Positions 11,616 through 14,088 of a DNA stretch of 14,088 bases are shown in pieces. The notes under the pieces are model-generated. The model saw nothing but the letters and a program-made list of their open reading frames with translations, was not told the DNA's origin and made no database searches. The translations under genes and the position numbers were made by a program. The stretch is from Nitrospina sp. (lineage in GTDB: Bacteria > Nitrospinota > Nitrospinia > Nitrospinales > VA-1), in NCBI GenBank assembly GCA_018665625.1, contig JABJCF010000169.1, forward strand, positions 1 through 14,088. The letters are read 5' to 3'. Within the stretch, counting starts at the first letter, position 1; the number at the start of each line of letters is the position of its first letter.

Positions 11616-14088
11616 TTATGGTGCTTTGCATTGGCCTGTAGAATTATTAGATGAGGGAGTTATGTCAGAACCAGCACCCGCTTCTTCTGGGTTCATTAAC
11701 TCACCTAACACTACACCAACTCCGGTTCCAAACTTTACTGCTCTAGACACATTTCTCTTTAAATTTTTCAAGAAACCCTTGACAACCTTTTTTCTTTCCT
11801 TTGAAAGATCTCCAGAGTCAATTGCTTTTTGAATATCTTTAATAGCTTCTTTTTTCGGTTTTTTTAATGCTTCTCTAATTATAGGGTCATCACCTTTAAT
11901 ATTTTGCTTTCCTTTTTGCTTAACTAACCCATCTGGGTCGATAAAATTAACCGGGTCGTTGCCGACATACCGATAGAGGTTGATGTCACCGCCTACAAAC
12001 CCAATCGGGTCTTCGTTTAAGAAGCGCCCGCTTCCACTATCGTAATACCTTGCGCGATAAAAGAACAGTCCCGATTCTTTGTCGAATTCTCTGCCGATAA
12101 AAGTGAACGGATTTTCAATGGTTATCGGTGTTAATAAATTACCATACGAATCGTAAAGATAACTCTGCGCAACATCGCCATTGTTGTCAGTGAGTTCGGT
12201 GATACTGCCTAAACCATCGGCGTGATAATAGTGAATCGTTCCCGCACGATCCATGATGAGTGGCTCGTCCGTTCCCGCACCATGGGTGTAACGTGCTTGC
12301 AACACATTAGTACCGTCATACTCATGTAGAATGTCTTCACCGTCATAAATGTAACTTGTGACGGTGCCATCCACATTTTTAAATATTCTTCTGTCCAACG
12401 CGTCATAACCATAAGCGATGGTTTTGGTCGCAGGCTGACCGATACCAGGTCGTTCAACAATCGTTGTTAAACGGTTCTCGGCATCCCAACTATATTCAGT
12501 GACTTCGTTGGTTGACTTATTTGTCTTGGAAGTAATGTTTCCATTCGCATCGTGAACATAAGTGAACAACGCATCTTCAACAATGGCGTTGCCGTTATCG
12601 AAGGTGGAGTTGCCTGTCTGCCCGTCTCGATTCAACCGATTGCCGACAGGATCATAACCGAACGTCTCATCTACCTGCCCCGTAAGGGGCCGGGTGGCTT
12701 GCGTCAACCTGTTCAAAACATCGTAGCTATAGTTCAAACTGGTTGCCGCCACAGGTATGCCAGAACGAACCGTACTCAATGCTGTGCGCTGGTTGATGGC
12801 GTTGTAGGTGTAACCAAAATTGGAAAGGGGTGACCCGCTTTTCTGGTGGGTCAAACTCGTCAACCGGTTGTTTGTGTCGAAAACCGACTGTGTGCTGGTG
12901 CCATTGGGGAAGGTCAAACCTGTCCTTCGGCTAAGCACATCGTAGGCAAAGCTGATGTTCTGCCCTTCCGGATTCGTCAAGCTGGTCAAGCGGTTGAGCG
13001 TGTCATACACATAAAGCTGTGACTGTGTGGGAACGGTTTGCGCCAGAGTCCACTGCGGTTGTATGCCGTTCCACCCTGCGGTTCTCCACTGGGGTTCAAG
13101 CGGCCATAAAAATCCTTGTGGAGCGGGACCCGGGTCGGGGTCTGGAGGAGGATTGCCGGCCGGTCCGGTTCCATCGTTCATGGATAAAAGATTGCCGTTT
13201 TTATTGTAGGTGTAAGTCAATGATGAATCGGGTTGGCTGGGTGAACCAAATGTGGATGCTGTGACCAGACGACCTACGAGATCGTAAACAAACCCCAACG
13301 CGCTGTCGGAGTCGTTGGCGAAAACCACATTGCCCAACAAGTCGTAAGTGAATGTGGTGATGGCTTCATTACCGAGGCCGGGGTTGAGCGTTTTCTTAAC
13401 CAACTGATCGGCCGCATCGAGTTCGAGCAGCACGGTTTCGCCATTGCGGTTGGTTTTCGAAATAACATTGCCGTTGCCGTCGTAAGAAAAAGATTCGCTG
13501 TTACCCAATCCATCGGTGCGAGTTATGGCTCGGTCTTCAGTGTCGTAGGTGAAGGCGGTGATTTTGCCACGAGCATCGATGACCATGGTCAGGTTGCCGG
13601 CCACGTCGTAACTGAAACAGGTGACCCCCGCAGTGCTGCAAGTCGGGTTGGGATCGCTGTTGCTTGCGTCAATCGATTTAACAGCGCGGTTGAGATTGTC
13701 ATATTCAAAACGTGTTTCTCGACCCAACGCATCGGTTCGTTTTGTTACGTTTCCTGCCGTGTCATATTCCATCAACGTAGTGTTACCGAGAGAATCGGTA
13801 GTAGAAATAAGATTACAGGTTGCCGCATTGTATTGTCTAGTTGATGAGGTTTCTTCCGGCGAGCCGGAAGCATTGATGACACGGGTGGAAAGTCCCGGAC
13901 AATTGGCATCGCTGTATTCTAGAACCGATTGTGTGCCTACCGCGTCGGTGATGCCGGTTAGATTCCCTGCCACGTCATAAACCAAATTCGTAGCATTCCC
14001 AAGCGGATCGGTAAGAGAGGTTATCAGACTGAATTGGGGTTCATATGTGAAAGCAGTGGTGGCAGAAATACTTTGTGCAGTGGTGGTG
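11616..14088 (-). CDS. Rhs/YD-repeat protein with C-terminal polymorphic tip (N-terminus off the right edge)
   Basis: The frame is open from the right edge to TAA at 11618-11616, giving about 823 residues in the window. It has many YD repeats (YDVAGNLTGI, YDTAGNVTKRTDALG, FTYDLLGNVV, YSYDVLNRLTQATRP). The Rhs core end is GREFDKESGLFFYRARYYD and then NLYRYVGNDPVNFIDPDGL, which fits the PxxxxDPxGL self-cleavage signature (11925-11954). The remaining 102 residues (11616-11924) form a variable tip. The tip has a Lys-rich helical part (IREALKKPKKEAIKDIQKAI, RKKVVKGFLKNLKR), then a glycine-rich hydrophobic stretch (KFGTGVGVVLGEL) and a polar tail. The tip DNA is visibly more AT-rich than the core. 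Rhs proteins build a shell that encloses a toxic tip used in competition between cells. I do not recognise this tip. An apparent TTG start near 13985 is not real, since repeats continue upstream. Confidence 0.93.
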   Translation of the reverse strand, partial: TTTAQSISATTAFTYEPQFSLITSLTDPLGNATNLVYDVAGNLTGITDAVGTQSVLEYSDANCPGLSTRVINASGSPEETSSTRQYNAATCNLISTTDSLGNTTLMEYDTAGNVTKRTDALGRETRFEYDNLNRAVKSIDASNSDPNPTCSTAGVTCFSYDVAGNLTMVIDARGKITAFTYDTEDRAITRTDGLGNSESFSYDGNGNVISKTNRNGETVLLELDAADQLVKKTLNPGLGNEAITTFTYDLLGNVVFANDSDSALGFVYDLVGRLVTASTFGSPSQPDSSLTYTYNKNGNLLSMNDGTGPAGNPPPDPDPGPAPQGFLWPLEPQWRTAGWNGIQPQWTLAQTVPTQSQLYVYDTLNRLTSLTNPEGQNISFAYDVLSRRTGLTFPNGTSTQSVFDTNNRLTSLTHQKSGSPLSNFGYTYNAINQRTALSTVRSGIPVAATSLNYSYDVLNRLTQATRPLTGQVDETFGYDPVGNRLNRDGQTGNSTFDNGNAIVEDALFTYVHDANGNITSKTNKSTNEVTEYSWDAENRLTTIVERPGIGQPATKTIAYGYDALDRRIFKNVDGTVTSYIYDGEDILHEYDGTNVLQARYTHGAGTDEPLIMDRAGTIHYYHADGLGSITELTDNNGDVAQSYLYDSYGNLLTPITIENPFTFIGREFDKESGLFFYRARYYDSGSGRFLNEDPIGFVGGDINLYRYVGNDPVNFIDPDGLVKQKGKQNIKGDDPIIREALKKPKKEAIKDIQKAIDSGDLSKERKKVVKGFLKNLKRNVSRAVKFGTGVGVVLGELMNPEEAGAGSDITPSSNNSTGQCKAP
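11980..12096. repeat. 117-bp identical block, main Rhs copy
   Basis: This block is identical to 10256-10372. It ends just inside the core, before the conserved junction with the variable tip, which is the place where a recombination tract would have to lie in order to exchange tips. Confidence 0.92.

Noticed and set aside
11539..11832. 97-residue plus-strand open frame opposite the Rhs tip and TPR start
   Set aside because: It is antisense to two better-supported genes and has no ribosome binding site.
1..14088. tRNA genes, rRNA genes, CRISPR arrays, transposases
   Set aside because: None seen: no cloverleaf-like segments with TTCGA arms, no regularly spaced repeat arrays and no transposase or integrase motifs on either strand.

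Overview
The window looks like chromosomal DNA of a Gram-negative bacterium. The evidence is a YidC with a large periplasmic domain, a lipoprotein, a sigma-54 activator and mid-range GC. No gene fixes the lineage; the gene content would suit Nitrospinota or a deltaproteobacterial-type group, but that is inference. Three blocks can be told apart.

Left block (1-3303, minus strand): two tandem paralogues of B12-binding radical SAM enzymes, the downstream one cut by the left edge. Both carry the unusual cysteine spacing CX4CX2C. A roughly 400-base divergent intergenic region follows. It holds hairpins, a near-consensus sigma-70 promoter pointing right, and a rod-like fold that may or may not be an RNA.

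Middle block (3701-9446, plus strand): the conserved housekeeping cluster rpmH-rnpA-yidD-yidC-mnmE (ribosomal protein L34, RNase P protein, membrane-insertion factors, tRNA-modification GTPase). Next come a small unrecognised basic protein, a possible 59-residue two-helix membrane peptide, and a sigma-54 activator that lacks a sensor domain. The activator sits behind a perfect sigma-70 promoter placed so close to its ATG that the mRNA should be nearly leaderless. The yidC-mnmE gap holds decayed palindromic repeat DNA. The gap after mnmE holds an exact 20-bp direct repeat.

Right block (9502-14088, minus strand): an Rhs/YD-repeat locus. A long Rhs protein enters from the right edge and ends in the core motif PxxxxDPxGL plus a 102-residue, Lys-rich, AT-rich tip of no family I recognise. 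A TPR-like gene starts 21 bases later, where an immunity gene is expected. Beyond it lie a small lipoprotein gene broken at an A8 tract and an orphan copy of the Rhs core end. The orphan shares a 117-bp identical block with the main gene, and its stop overlaps the start of a HEIGHH putative metallopeptidase (TGATG). This matches the arrangement of Rhs loci that swap tips by recombination. The two tip/partner modules are the best candidates here for something undescribed. A 43-residue single-helix membrane peptide may close the block.
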